From positions 717,669,867-717,733,866 of the forward strand of contig NC_081413.1 of assembly GCF_030272615.1 (NCBI RefSeq): a stretch of DNA of 64,000 bases, written 5' to 3'. Positions 10,761 through 22,340 of this stretch are shown here, piece after piece. The notes below the pieces were generated by a model. The model had not been told where the DNA came from. It did not search any database and saw nothing but the letters and a program-made list of their open reading frames with translations. The stretch's first letter is position 1. Every line of letters begins with the position of its first letter. The DNA is from Cryptomeria japonica. Taxonomy: Eukaryota > Streptophyta > Pinopsida > Cupressales > Cupressaceae. The position numbers and the translations under genes are program-made.

Positions 10761-13700
10761 ATGGCATCTAAGATCCAAGACCCCATTGTTGTCACAAATG
10801 TAGAAAATCCCTCACTAAAATACTCTTTGACTCCCAAAATTGCATCTGCACCAGATGACAAAACTGCTTTTTCACTCATCCCAGATTGAGTCTTGTTAGT
10901 CGAGGATGTGAGATTCTTCACAAAATGTCATGTTGAAGAACTCGGTCATGTTGAGATCAAAGATGCATATGATGAATTATGCACAAATGGTAAAATGGAT
11001 AGCAAGTATGAGGATATCAAAATCAAGGGATTGACTAAAGCCCTAACCTATCCCCATGTGTTCAAACCCCAGTGGGTCAAGTTTGTACTAAGCCGAGTGC
11101 ATGATGATTTCATGTGGCTACACAAGCAACCGTTTAAGATCACTAAAGAAATCATTCATCTGATCACTGGTTATCCTATCTATGATCATGCCCAAGCACA
11201 GAAAATGATATCACAGAAGGAATTGATCAGTTTGACTGGAGTTGAATCAGATTATAGAGGTCTGAAGTTGAACAATGTCACTGATCCTAAACTCAAATTT
11301 GCCATTAGAGTAATTGGTTACTTTTTCTTCCAATCGGCATGGGAAAACAATGTACCCTGTGCAGTAGTGGACTTAGCATACAAAATTGTTAAGAAAGGCA
11401 TGAAAATTGACTTGTGTGAAGTATTGTTGAAGAGCTTGTTTGAAAATCTAAACCCAATCAAGAAGCCGAAGAAGAACAACTCAGAAAATACTCTAAAATT
11501 TGGATCATTACTTGTATGTATGTTTTTCTAATATAAGAAGTTTTTTCCAACAGTCGGTAAAGTTGTTTGGGAACTACACCGATCAATCACCCATCAAATC
11601 AATGACTTCATCAAGAAGTTAGGTGATAACTTTAATGATATAATGGATGATTACTTCAACAAGTTCCAAGAAAAAATGCATAACAGGTACCGGATTCCAC
11701 CACAGCTGGTAGAAAAATACAAAGATGAAATATGTTTTGAGGTCGACACTGATTACTATTATGTGAATGTTGTGCAATCGAGGACTCAATCTTTGTCACC
11801 TATGGGTTACGAGATTGATTTTGATATCACACAACAACAAATTGATGCCTATCTATCATTGCCAAGGCATACTACTGAGCTGAGGTATGGAACCTATGAA
11901 GAGATGAAGGAAAAAGTAAAAATGAGCATTGTAGTACCTAAGGCTACAAGAAAAGCTACAAAGATGATTAAGGCATTAACTGAGAAATTTGGAGAAGAGT
12001 CTTCCTCCACACCTGTCAAAGGAGTTCTAGCCATCACCAAAGAGGAGACAAAAGCCCAAGAAGTAGCCATAACACTTTGCACCGAATTGCCTAAGGGAAA
12101 AGTGTTGAAGAGAAAGAAAAAGGACACTTCAATGGCCCTACCGACCCCTCCAACAAAGAGACCTAACACAAGGGCATCTGCTGCATTACTGAGTAAGAAA
12201 CAAAAGACTGTTGCCATTCCTAAGGTAACTAGAACTTACAAGAAATCTACTTGGAGACTCATTTTGCCAAAAGAGTCGAGTGATACCGAATCAGAAGATG
12301 CAAATAAATTTCAGATTGTGAAAAGAAAGAAGGTAGATGTACATAGTGTAGAAATTTTCTGTAATAATCTAAAGGAATATGGTGGATTTGGTGGATTCAG
12401 ATTTGTCAAATATGAATCCAGATTTGCTGATGAAAAGAGGCAAATTGAAGAAGCTATCATTTGCACACTTCTCAAATTCTGAGTTGTCCCATTAGAAGTA
12501 TGTAATTCTATTCCTATGGAATTATATGCACATATTGAAACTAGATGGCAATATGCCCTAGACTCGGAGAAACAAATCAGAGAAAGAAGTTTGGTGCATC
12601 TCTTTCCTGATATGTCGGTTGATGAAATAAAAGAACATCTGACAAACAGCCAAACTCAATTTACAGTAAAACAAAAGGCCTTGAAATTGATGAATGGCCT
12701 ATATATAGAAGTAGAAAAGGAAACAAAAGAGCAATGGAAGACCATCTTTTGAAGAAAGAATGCTGGTGAACAAGCTACAGTGGAAATAGTCGATGTCACT
12801 GACCAAGAGCCTGATGTCACCGAGCAAGACCCTGCTATCACCATTCAAATAGATGAAGATATCATGGATGCAGAGGCACCTGAACAAGAAATGATAGAAG
12901 GCAATGCTTGTGCAAAACTTGTCTCCAGTGAATCTATTTTGGAACAAGTTTAGCCTTACCCACTGATCAATCAACCTGCTACAACCGAAGCTCCACAGGC
13001 TATAGGTGAAGGCACCGAAGATCAAAATTCTACAGTAGGAGGTACTTCACAAGAACAAACCTCTCAAGCACCTTCTAGCATGGAAAATGTTATAGCTGAG
13101 ACACCAAGCATTGAGACACCGAAGGAAACTACAAGGCTAAAGAAACTGACAAAAGTGTTGTCTCTACCGAGCAACCTACCGAGGGTCCTCAAGCCTCTCA
13201 AGCTATTGTAGTGGTTCACCCGGTGAAAGGTAAAGAAAAGAAGTTGAAAAAGCATAGTTTCAAAATTGATTTATCAAAACCGATAGTGTTGCCCAATGTA
13301 GACATCACCACATTGAAAGGGAAAGCACTCAGTGAATTCGTTGAACTGTGCAAAGCAAAGGCCGAACAGGAGAAGCAACTGGCCATACAAAAGAAGAATA
13401 AAGTACTTCAGAAGGTCAAGACCTTACTATCAGATATGCTACCTTCAGCTACAGTATCAACCGATGCAGCCATCCATATTCAATTGGATGAACTCCTAAA
13501 TCAGATTGAGACATCTGGAGTAGATGCATCTGAATACTTGAGCAAACTAAAAGACAAGGAGCTAACTGCTAAAATGATAGAGGAAGTACAGAGATTGATT
13601 GTTGTTGGCAAGGTAAAACTTGTCAAATTTATTGTTGAGTTGTCCCCTCAACTCAAGCACATTCTTTCATTATTTCAGAAACTCTGCACATTTTCTTTAT

Positions 13701-14119
13701 TTCTTAAAGACATTAAGAATAAAACAGAAGCAATTGAGAAAGGGATCACCGATCTCTCAAATAAGTTGACCCCCGTGCCCAATTCAGTTCAAAATTTTTA
13801 TACTAAGCTACAACAACTCATGGCTCAACAATTGGAACTGAGGAATGAAGAACACAAGATTAGGATGGACATAATGACACTTCAAACATTATTCCTTCCT
13901 CATCTTTCATCTGTTCAATAACAGCTAAACCGAGCCACTTATCTCTCTACTACACAAGAGGGAAGCACTTTAGATGGCTTAATTTCATTATTGGCTGATA
14001 TTAATGCACAAAATTCTTTAATGGACAGTGTAAAAGATGCACTCTCTATCACTATCACCGAAGCCAAGACAAAGTACAAATCCATTTTTGATCAGTTGCC
14101 ATTTCCCAATGGTAACTAA
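10761..14119 (+). pseudogene. L ORF2: large unrecognised protein
   Basis: From ATG 10761 one frame continues to about 13125, then shifts by one base and continues to TAA 14117-14119, about 1,115 codons in all. In-frame stops lie near 10887, 11529, 12480, 12750, 12951 and 13919. Residues 40-280 look globular, with mixed hydrophobic and charged content (FVLSRVHDDFMWLHKQPFKI, EIIHLITGYPIYDHAQ). A central segment is Lys- and Pro-rich with nuclear-localisation-like runs (KRKKKDTSMALPTPPTKRP). An acidic, Gln- and Glu-rich linker follows. The C-terminal third is predicted helical and coiled-coil (LCKAKAEQEKQLAIQKKNKV, QQLMAQQLELRNEEHKIRMD). No catalytic motif is visible. I do not recognise the family. 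An additional ORF of plant LTR elements is the closest category. Confidence 0.65.
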
Positions 14120-14489
14120 ATTTTGATGTTTGTCAAAAAGGGGGAGTATATCAGAGTATATCATCAAGAGTATATAGTATTCAAAGTATCAAACAATCGG
14201 AGTGTAGTATATAGGGGGAGTATACCAAGCAAAGGATGAGAAGAATAAGTAGAGTATCCAAGAGCAGTGAACAGAGGAAAGAACAGTGATTAAAGAGTAT
14301 TGATCACCGAGCACACATTACAGAGTTTTGAACAACATATTGATAAGGGGAGTATATTTGATTATACTATTTTAATGACTAATGTATATAATGCATGTTT
14401 AGTCAAATTTTGTAAAGTATACAGATTTTTGAGTAATGACTTTGAAAGTAGTTTTGTCAAACATCTCAACTAATGTCAAAAGGGGAGAT
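14120..14489 (+). promoter_or_regulatory. 3' untranslated tail and polypurine tract of L
   Basis: The tail repeats purine tracts: AAAAAGGGGGAG near 14136, AGGGGGAG near 14212, AAGGGGAG near 14345, and AAAAGGGGAGA at 14478-14488 directly before the 3' LTR. GGGGGAG followed by TATA-like text recurs. Only the last tract is in position to prime plus-strand synthesis at the LTR edge. Confidence 0.75.
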
Positions 14490-15672
14490 TGTTACTACTT
14501 ATCAAATTGCCATTAGTTTTATATACAAAGTCATTCTATATACTCTAGTCAGTTACCCCTACCGAAATATTTAGTCGGTATGAACAACCTAGTCGGTTAC
14601 AGAAGGAAAACAGTCACAAAGCCCAGTATACACCAAGCTGTCTACCGAGTGTTATTTCATGTCTACCGAGCAGTAAAGACAATACACCGAGTGAAACGTG
14701 TTACTAGATTCATTGAACCTGGACACACATATGAAAACGTGTTACAAGATCAAGGCACACAAAACCATTATCACATTGGAAATTGCACATATAGATTTTG
14801 TATAATTTTGAGGTCATCTAACCAATGAAATATTTTGCATGGTTATTTATTCGAGAAATCATGTTTGTAAGATCGAAGCAATGAATCAGATCACCAACAT
14901 AAGAAGTCTATTTATACAACATGAATTTAGGGTTAGAAAGAGGTGTGAATATGAGAAATGTGTGTGCATATGTCTATGAAGCAAGACATATGTGATACAT
15001 GAGAAATCACAGAGTATTATGACTGTTACAGAAACATAGAGGTCACCGAGAAGGTTATCAGAGAACAGTTGTGGAATAGAGTAAACAGAAGGGTTTACCA
15101 AGTTACTTTATGAGTTACCGAGGTATGATATAGGCAAGGTAATCTTATTTTGAGCACATAGAATCTGCTACAACATTTTAGATGTAAAGTTGTAGATATT
15201 TGTAAAGTCTTATTGTAATATTTTGAAGTTGTAAGAGAAACCTTTAACAGGGTAAAAGACTCTAACCAAGTCTATAAATTGTAAATCCTTTAACCAGGTG
15301 CTACACTTATATAGTGTTGTATAAATCCTTTAGTAAGGTAGATCTAACTGATCTTAATACTCCTAACAGGGTAAGCTATCAAAAATAGCTAAATGTAGCT
15401 CTAACCGAGCACTCTTTATTATTGTAGTAGTGAAGTTGTGGGTGCCATCCCCACCGTAGTTTTTCTCTCTAACCAAGAGTTTTTGCGTGACCAAAATATT
15501 TGTGTTATGGAGTGAATCATGTATGAATGTTATCTGTTGATTATAGTTTTGTTTTATGTTACTGCACTATTCTGTTTATGCATAATAGTAAAGATATCGT
15601 TGAGAAAAGGATTTGAAGTACTAATTCACCCCTCCCCTCTCAGTACATTAGCTTTCCATATTGGGCCTAACA
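14490..15672 (+). repeat. 3' LTR of L
   Basis: Complete LTR, TGTTA...TAACA, 1,183 bp. It begins right after the polypurine tract and ends at 15672 where D integrase sequence resumes. It contains the CATCCCCAC...GTTTTTC...TGCGTGACCAAAATATTTGTG block (about 15445-15508) that D, F and G also carry in their LTRs. Confidence 0.93.
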
Positions 15673-15745
15673 GTAGTCACCTCTTTTAATAAAACATTTT
15701 CTACCAAATATTTTAAAATAGCTAACATCAGGTGATCTCCCATAC
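15673..15745. repeat. 73-bp exact duplication, right copy, flanking element L
   Basis: Second copy of 7552-7624. Here D coding sequence continues unbroken to the right, so this copy is at the original locus and the left copy is the displaced extra length. Confidence 0.95.
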
Positions 15746-16766
15746 TAGTACTCATATGGGGTCTTGTCCTTACCTCTTTTTACCACAACTCGGTTCATTG
15801 TGTATACAGCTGTACTTATAGCTTCTTTCCAAAATGTTTTTGATACACCTCCTTGTATCAACATAGTTCTAGCAGCTTCAACCACTGATTGGTTGTTTCT
15901 CTTTGTTATACCATTCTGATGTGGTGTCCTTGGTGCAGAAAGCTGCCGCTTGATACCATTATCATCACAATATTTAGTGAACTCTGAAGAAGTGAATTCA
16001 CCACCTTGATTTGTTCTTAGACATTTTATCTTTTTGCCACTCTCTTTCTCAGCTAAGGCTCTGAATGCCTTGAATTTGCCAAAAGCTTCATTCTTATCCT
16101 TCAAGAATGTGCCCTACATCATCTTTGAACAATTATCAGTGAAGATCATGAAGTATCTATCACCTTGAATGCTTCTTGTTCTTATTGATCCACATAGGTC
16201 TATATGAACCAAATCTAACAAGTTTTCTACTGAGAAGGACTTGCTCTTGAAATTTGAAGAAGTCATCTTCCTAGTTGACATTCTTTACAAAGAGCATTAA
16301 TCGATTTGTCTAGCTGAGGCAGAACTCTTACTATCTTAGACTTGCTTACTTTAATAATATTGTCAAAATTTATATGACAAAATCACCTATTCCAAAGCCA
16401 GCTATCATCTATTATTGCAATCAAACAGTTGCTAACTTTAGGATTGAGATGAAATAGATTACCTCTGGTCTGATTCTTGGTTGCAATCAGTTCACCTTTG
16501 TTGTCAAAGATTTTGCATATACCATTTCTAAACTCTAGTGGGTAACCTCTGTCATTAAGTTGTGCCACACTTAATAGATTATTCTTTATGCCTTCAACCC
16601 AATAGACATCATCAACACTACTCTTCCCATTAAGAGAAATAACTCCCTTACCTTTTACCATACAGGGCGAGTCATTGCCAAATCTAACAACACCGCCATC
16701 AAATTCCTTCAAGGAAAGAAATTTGCTTCGATCACTGGTCATGTGATGTGAACAAACACTATCATT
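15673..16766 (-). pseudogene. D protease, GAG-pre-integrase and integrase fragment
   Basis: Read on the minus strand, 16766-16383 carries the protease C-terminal side (SVCSHHMTSDRSKFLSL, NLLSVAQLND) and the start of the GAG-pre-integrase zinc region (DDSWLWNR). 16382-16105 is the rest of that region, frame-broken. 16104-15745 is the integrase core with GGEFTSSEF, HQNGITKRNNQSV and TPYEY. Integrase would join element DNA to the host chromosome. Element E has inserted right beside the protease active site, so the WIIDS motif lies across the E junction. The remaining integrase C-terminus resumes beyond L, at 7624. Confidence 0.88.
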
Positions 16767-16950
16767 TGTAATAGGCCCAAAGATGTGATTTATATGCACA
16801 CTAATATTATTAGATAAGAAAAGAATATATACAACATTAACTGATGAAACAGTCAAGAAGAAAACTATAGAAAACTAAACTACAGAAAACTACCGCTAGT
16901 TACAAAATAACTACTCTAATAATACAAATATCCAATAGGATTAGTTAGCA
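16767..16950 (-). repeat. 3' LTR of E
   Basis: In plus orientation TGTAATAGG...GTTAGCA, aligning end to end with 21395-21578. The complementary-strand tract AAGAGGAGAA (16951-16960) directly precedes it in transcription order and is the likely polypurine tract. Confidence 0.88.
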
Positions 16951-17124
16951 TTCTCCTCTTAATCCAAAGGGACATTTTTCATGCCAAGTAGGAGTTGGAA
17001 TCGTTCAAACTTTACACAGCCCAGTGCTTTGGTAAAAATATCAACAATTTGCTGTGTAGTGGAACAATGTTTCAAATGTATGGTTTTGGTCTCAACATGA
17101 TGTTGAATCAGTGATATTTGGTGT
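16951..17124 (-). other. 3' untranslated segment of E
   Basis: Short noncoding piece between the RNase H end and the LTR. It contains the polypurine tract at its LTR-proximal edge and degraded pol C-terminal sequence. No gene. Confidence 0.6.
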
Positions 17125-18821
17125 TTATATGCTTGGTTCGATCATGAAATATTGGATGGCCAATTGAATCACATAATTTTTGTCAATAAATAAAGGCATT
17201 GAAGTCATCTGTTTCTCCTGCAAGTCCTCAAGAATTTTCTTTAGCCACACAATTTCTTTGGTGGCTTGAGCTACTGCTACATATTCTACTTCAGTAGTAG
17301 AGTCAATAGGAACTGTTTGTTTCTTTGATCTCCAGGTGGTAGTTGTTGATCCAAGAGTTATCAAATAACCAGAAGTAGACACCCCATGTTCTTTGTCACC
17401 ATCAAAATCTGAGTCAGAATAGCCAGTGAGATGAAAGTCTGATACCTTTGAATATTTGATGCTGAGAGTCTGGGTTCCTTTTAAATATTTTAGTACTCGT
17501 TGTGCGGTAGTCCAATGCCCTTCACATGGTTTATGCATAAACCTAGACATAATTCCTACTGTAAATGTAATGTCAGGACGAGTAGTGGTGAGATAAATCA
17601 AACTTCCAACAAGCTGCCTATACTTGGTTTGATCTTCGAAAGCCTCTCTATCATTGGAAGAAATCTTCAAATTTTGCTCCATTGGAGTGGAAACAAAATT
17701 AGAATCTTGCATTCCAAATTTGCATAATAACTCTCTAATGTATTTCTTTTGAGAAATAAAAATGAACTTGGGATTGTGAATAACTTCAATCCCTAAGTAA
17801 TAATGTAGTAAACCTAGGTCAGTCATATCAAAAACCTTTTTCAACTCTTTCTTAATGCAGGCTATATAATCATCATTATTTCCTGTGATCAACAAATCAT
17901 CAACATAAACAACTAGATATACAACTGACCTACCAATTTATTGACAAATAGAGTTGCATCATCTAGATTGAAGTGCTTGTAGTTTAAGTTCAAGAGGTTC
18001 TCAGTTAATTTTTCATACCATGTGCATGGTGCTTGCTTCAAACCATACAAGGATTTTACCAATTTACATACCTTTTGTTCCTGACCTTTGACAACAAAAC
18101 CTTCAGGCTACACCATATAGACATGTTCTTTCAAATCACCATTCAAGAAGGTTGTCTTAACATCCATATGATGTATATGCCATCCTTTTTGTGCTGCTAA
18201 AGAAAATAGAGTTCAAATAGTGCCCCACTTTTTTGTAGGGGCAAAAGTTTCTATATAGTCAACACCCTCTTTCTGAACATATCCTTTTTCTACAAGTCTT
18301 GCTTTATATTTGTCTAGTGACCCATCAGCTTTATATTTGTTCTTATATACCCACTTGCAGCCAATAGGTTTGGTTCCAATTGGAGGATCCACCAACCTCC
18401 AAGTTCCTTTTTTAATGAGAGAATCATACTCTCTTTGCATTGTAGTTTTCCATGCATCACTAGTTGTTGCTTCTTGAAAGGAAGAAGGTTCATCAACAAC
18501 AGAAAAGTTTAATTCAACATCATAAGAATTAAGGAAGTTGTTACTTGTAATCATTTCCCCTACATTTTCTTTATTTTGTTTGGCAGAACTTTCTATCTCT
18601 ATTTTACCATGCAAGATAAAATCATCATACCTTCTTGGAACTTTCCTTGTTTGCATCAATCTACGTACTATTAGATCTAATACTTGCTCAGGTTCAAGAA
18701 TCTTTGAATCAGTTTCTTCACAGGCTGGTTCAACAATTGGTTTTGATTCTTTACAATTTCTATCATCATTCAAACTTTCCTCATTCTCTAGAACTTCCAA
18801 AGAGTGACCTGGAACTTCCAA
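17125..18821 (-). pseudogene. E reverse transcriptase and RNase H
   Basis: On the minus strand 18821-18213 covers the pre-RT linker and RT N-terminus (KYKARLVEKGYVQKEGVDY, ETFAPT). 18210-17900 holds the RT middle with DVKTTFLNGDL and SLYGLKQAP, broken by stops. 17895-17125 runs from just after the catalytic VDD stretch (LITGNNDDY) through HYYLGIEV, RPDITFTVG and RVLKYLKGT to RNase H with SDSDFDGD, STSGYL and STTEVEYVA. The final part (DKNYVIQLAIQ) is degraded and the frame ends early. Would copy RNA to DNA and remove the RNA strand; nonfunctional here because of frameshifts near 18213 and around 17900. Confidence 0.9.
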
Positions 18822-18829
18822 AGATTCAC

Positions 18830-20250
18830 CTAGAAAAGGAACCCCCCCTTTAAGCGTTGGAAGTTCATTATCACATTCATGATAGAATTTATTAGAGTGA
18901 AATCTATAAAGATGAGCAAGCTATGAGTTAATAGTAAGGTCATATTTGTCAAATTCAAGAAATATAACATGTCTAGAAATTCTAAACTTTTTGTTTGCTT
19001 CATCATACAATCGATAAGCTTTGGAAGTATTAGAATATCCCCCAAAAATGCATTTTCTACTTCTGGCATCCAATTTATTTCGGAGCTGTTGAGGAATCAA
19101 AGCATAATAGGTGGAACCAAAAACTCTAAAATGCTTGATAGTTGGAAGATGGCCATGCTACATTACATAAGGAGTTTTATTATGTAGGGCAGCAGAAGGA
19201 CTCCTATTCTTTATGTAGACAACACAAAGAACTGCTTCTCCCCGAAACATTGACTTTACATTCTTGAAAAAACATTATAGATCTCACCATATTCAGCAGT
19301 GTCCTGTTCATACATTTGACCACACTATTTTGTTGTGGATTATAAGGGACAATAGTTTGATGTTTAATACCATTGTCCTACAAATATTTTTAAAAATCTT
19401 TAGATGTATACTCACCACCATTATCGGTTCTAAGGATTCCAATATTGAGTTGAGTCTCATTTTTAATCCACAAATGAAAATTTCTGAATGTATCAAAAGC
19501 TTGAGATTTTTCTTTTAATAAATAAACCCAACACATCCTTTTATAGTCATCAATAAAAGTCATTAAATATTTATTTCCATTTGCTGATGGAATAGGCATG
19601 GGCCCACACAAATCAGAGTGAATAAGGCCTAGCTTTCTAGAAGTGCAAAAGACAGAGTCATGAAAAGGTTGTTTACTATGTTTGCCTAAAATGCAAGCAA
19701 CACATTGAGAAATCTTTCTTGGAATTGTAGGAAGCCCTTGAATTCCTTGTTGTTTAATAAGTCTAAGACTATCATAGCTAATGTGGCCAGATCTAGCATG
19801 CCATAATAGGCTGGAAGAAAAATTACTGCTATGTTGAGAGAAATCTGCAATATACTAAGTATTGGATGAGGTACCTTTCAACTTTAAAAGCTTGTCATCC
19901 TCCACTCCAGTCATAACAATCATATGATCAGAAGCTTGTCTAATTTCAATGATGCCATCAAACATATATATTGAATGACCATGCTGTCTAATATTCACAA
20001 GGGATATTAAATTTCTCTTTAATTGTGGAAGATAAAGAACATTAGAAAGAATATAATCTACAAGACCTAGTAATTTAAGTCTAATAGATCCAATTCCTAA
20101 AGGTTTTAATTGATACTTGTCTGCAAAATACACTACTCCATCCACTTGATCATTGAATGTCTCAAAAAACTCTTTTCTAAATGTTATGTGGCATGTGGCT
20201 CCAGTATCTAATAACCAAATACCATTCCAAGAAGAGAATGAAGTACTCAA
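18830..20250 (-). pseudogene. E protease, GAG-pre-integrase and integrase
   Basis: 20250-19855 is the aspartic protease and the stretch after it: WLLDTGATCHITFRKEFF contains the catalytic DTG, followed by NVLYLPQLKRNLISL. 19850-19690 is the GAG-pre-integrase zinc region (WHARSGH, CVACILGKHS). 19660-19390 is the integrase N-terminal core (IHSDLCGPMP, FIDDYKRMCWVYLL, TDNGGEYTS) with the first Asp residues of the DDE triad. Downstream to 18830 the integrase C-terminus (NPQQN and later) survives only in pieces, with many stops. Confidence 0.88.
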
Positions 20251-20280
20251 AACTTTTACAATCCCAAAGTTACAATGTGC

Positions 20281-21380
20281 TACAACATAATGAACAGATT
20301 AAGGAGGATTACCTTTGTCTGGGGGCTGCTCTTTCTTGTCACGAATCTTCTCCCAAGGAGTTCTGCAAAGAGTGGCACTATGACCCATGTTTCCACATCT
20401 ATAGCACCGCATAGATTGTTTGTCTCTTGACTAGATGTCTTTGAGTTGGTAGTCTCTATGTTGGTGTTGAGGCTAAGAATGTTGTCTATCACCTTGATGA
20501 TTTCTACCCCCTCTTCCTCTAGATTGACTTCTACCATGACCTCTACTGCTAGTGTCATGTCTAGAAGATTCATCTGTGGATGTCTCCCCCTATCGTGCAA
20601 GGCCCAAAGTCTTAGCATTGGGATGTGATGCCTTCTTCCCAAAGGATTTTTCTCTCTCTACAATATTCTCCACAAGTTTATCAAATGTTATGTCTTTCAT
20701 CTTTTCACTAGCTTGAAGAGACTCAAGATAGTGTGAATAGGTAGGATACAAGGCTTTAATAAAAGAAGTGAGTTGTAGATCAACTTTTACACTAGTGGCT
20801 TCAATATCACAAAAAAGAGCTTTGATTTGAGAGGCTAACTTCATCAGATCATTATCTTTCATCTCCAAGTTGAATAATTTCATTAACAATTGTATTATTT
20901 CAAGCTCTGAATGAGAATCATAAAGATCTTTGAGTTTTTTTAACACTTCAAATACAGTCTTACAAGAGATTATATGCATACTAACCTCTTCACTGATGGA
21001 GGCAACAATCAAAGCATAAGCCCTTTTGTCTTTAATCTTCTAGATGATGAGTTCTTTTGTATCTGTAGGCTGCTTTGGTGCTTCACTGTCACCTTTTCTT
21101 TCATAGACATCATCCCACATATCATTAAAAATAAGAGTATTCTTAACTTTATGAAACCATTCATGATAATTCTCTTTACCAAAAATAACTATTCCAACAA
21201 TTGAAACTAAAGAATGCATCAGAATGTATTGTTAATTCTAAAACTCTTTTTTTAATCTTTGCTGAAGAAAATTTGCAAAATCATTTACTTCATAATCACC
21301 ACTAAAACTCCATAGTATGATCACAGGCTTGTAATCATCCTATTCATCTACCCATAGTTTTCCTACAGGTTTTGTAACTT
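20281..21380 (-). pseudogene. E gag: capsid-like domain and zinc knuckle
   Basis: From about 21375 on the minus strand, a Copia gag begins near YHEWFHKVKN and continues through the ORF 21012-20590 (LKKLKDLYDSHSELEIIQLL, ITFDKLVENIVERE), typical of the UBN2-type retrotransposon gag. A stop lies near 21043. Around 20400 a single CCHC knuckle follows (CYRCGNMGHSATLC), CX2CX4HX4C complete. A Gly- and Glu-rich linker (20640-20450) separates the two. Gag would package the element RNA. The frame is broken at least twice. Confidence 0.85.
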
Positions 21381-21393
21381 GGCTCTAATACCA
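21381..21393 (-). promoter_or_regulatory. Primer-binding site of E
   Basis: The complementary strand reads TGGTATTAGAGCC, one base from the initiator-Met site, right beside the LTR at 21395. Confidence 0.85.
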
Positions 21394-21394
21394 C

Positions 21395-21578
21395 TATAAC
21401 AGGCCCCAAAATGTGATTCATACAGACACTGATATTATTAGATAAGAAAAGAATATATACAACATTAACTGATGAAAATGTTAAGAAGAAAACTGTAGAA
21501 AACTAAACTATAGAAAACTACTGCTACTTACAAAATAACTACTCTAATAATACAAATATCCCATAGGATTAGTTAGCA
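21395..21578 (-). repeat. 5' LTR of E
   Basis: Same length as the left LTR; its outer dinucleotide has mutated from TG to TA at 21395-21396. The TCAAT next to 21578 is the probable target duplication. Confidence 0.88.
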
Positions 21579-22340
21579 TCAATGATCCAGTCATCAGAGT
21601 TATCCATTATGGATACTAGTGCCTTCTGATTTGATAATTCTTCCTTAATTGCTACAAACACAATATCTTCACTAGCATCATCATCAGATTCATCATCAGT
21701 AATACCACTGTCAATAGCTACAAGACAATATCTCTTGCCTTTACCCTTATATTTCTTAAATTTGTCTCTCTTGTATTCATTTTCACCATTAGGGCAATTT
21801 TTCTGCTATATGACCAATCTTGTTGCATGCAAAACATTTAAAGGTAGCTTACCTCTATATTTACTAGTGCCTCTAGGCTGTCGTTTTGCCAACAATGCTT
21901 CAAGTTCCACTAACCTGTCTTCATCTTTAGCATCTCTGTTGGATCTAGATTCATAGTTATGCCTGGTATCACTACTTCTTCTCACAGATGGGTTAGAGAT
22001 AGAAATTCTAAATGCAGATTCTGATTTCTGTACACTACCATCATAGCCATTTAGTTCAAAAGAAGTAAGTTTGCCAATAATAGAGTCAAGAGTTACCTTT
22101 GTCTTATCAATGAATTTTAGCTCCTGAATAGTTGCAACTCAGATAGCATAGACCAGTAGCAGGGTTCTCAGTACCTTACTGATTATAGTGGCATCTTCCA
22201 CTTTCCCTCCTGCACTCTTTATCTCACCAACTATCTCTTTAATCCTTTGACCATACTGTTGGATATTCTCACCTTCAGACATTCTCATGTCATCAAACTT
22301 GCCTCTTGAACTCTCCTCTTTGGAAATATTAACATGTTCA
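21579..22340 (-). pseudogene. D gag, middle and C-terminal part with zinc knuckle
   Basis: Minus-strand reading from 22340 gives the second half of a Copia gag (DDMRMSEGENIQQYGQRIKE, GGKVEDATIISKVLRTLL), a Ser-rich linker, and a zinc knuckle around 21830-21790 (CFACNKIGHIAEK) whose last Cys is lost. An acidic stretch (minus-strand Asp/Glu run near 21690) leads to the protease. It corresponds closely to F gag at 27910-27341, which fixes the reading. F inserted at its upstream edge (22340) and E at its downstream edge. Confidence 0.85.
22336..22340. repeat. Target-site duplication of F (GTTCA)
   Basis: GTTCA directly before the left LTR of F, matched by GTTCA at 29904-29908 directly after its right LTR. 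Perfect 5-bp pair, showing a clean insertion into D gag. Confidence 0.93.

Larger units (their letters stand above)
7625..15672 (+). mobile_element. L: non-autonomous LTR element with two ORFs and no pol
   Basis: Two LTRs of 1,167 and 1,183 bp, a primer site, two long degraded ORFs, a polypurine tract and the second LTR make a complete element of about 8 kb. Nothing in the internal 5.7 kb resembles protease, integrase, reverse transcriptase or RNase H on either strand. The LTRs differ mostly by C/T and G/A transitions, at roughly 5 percent in the first 300 bp compared by eye. A block in its LTR is shared with D, F and G, tying it to the same Copia group. It sits in the integrase region of D. 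It could be called a TR-GAG or LARD-like element; a Copia element that lost pol is the alternative description. Confidence 0.85.
16767..21578 (-). mobile_element. E: Copia element with short 184-bp LTRs
   Basis: Both LTRs are 184 bp, the minus-strand primer site lies next to the right LTR and the polypurine tract next to the left one. Near-matching 5-bp flanks (TCATT before 16767, TCAAT at 21579-21583) look like a decayed target duplication in the D gag-protease region. The full length of 4.8 kb and the gag-protease-integrase-RT-RNase H order are usual for Copia. The LTRs differ at roughly one base in ten, so the insertion is old. Its proteins belong to a different Copia group from D, F and G (YLGIEV and DTGATCHIT motifs rather than FLGLQI and DSGCSHHMT). 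Confidence 0.9.
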
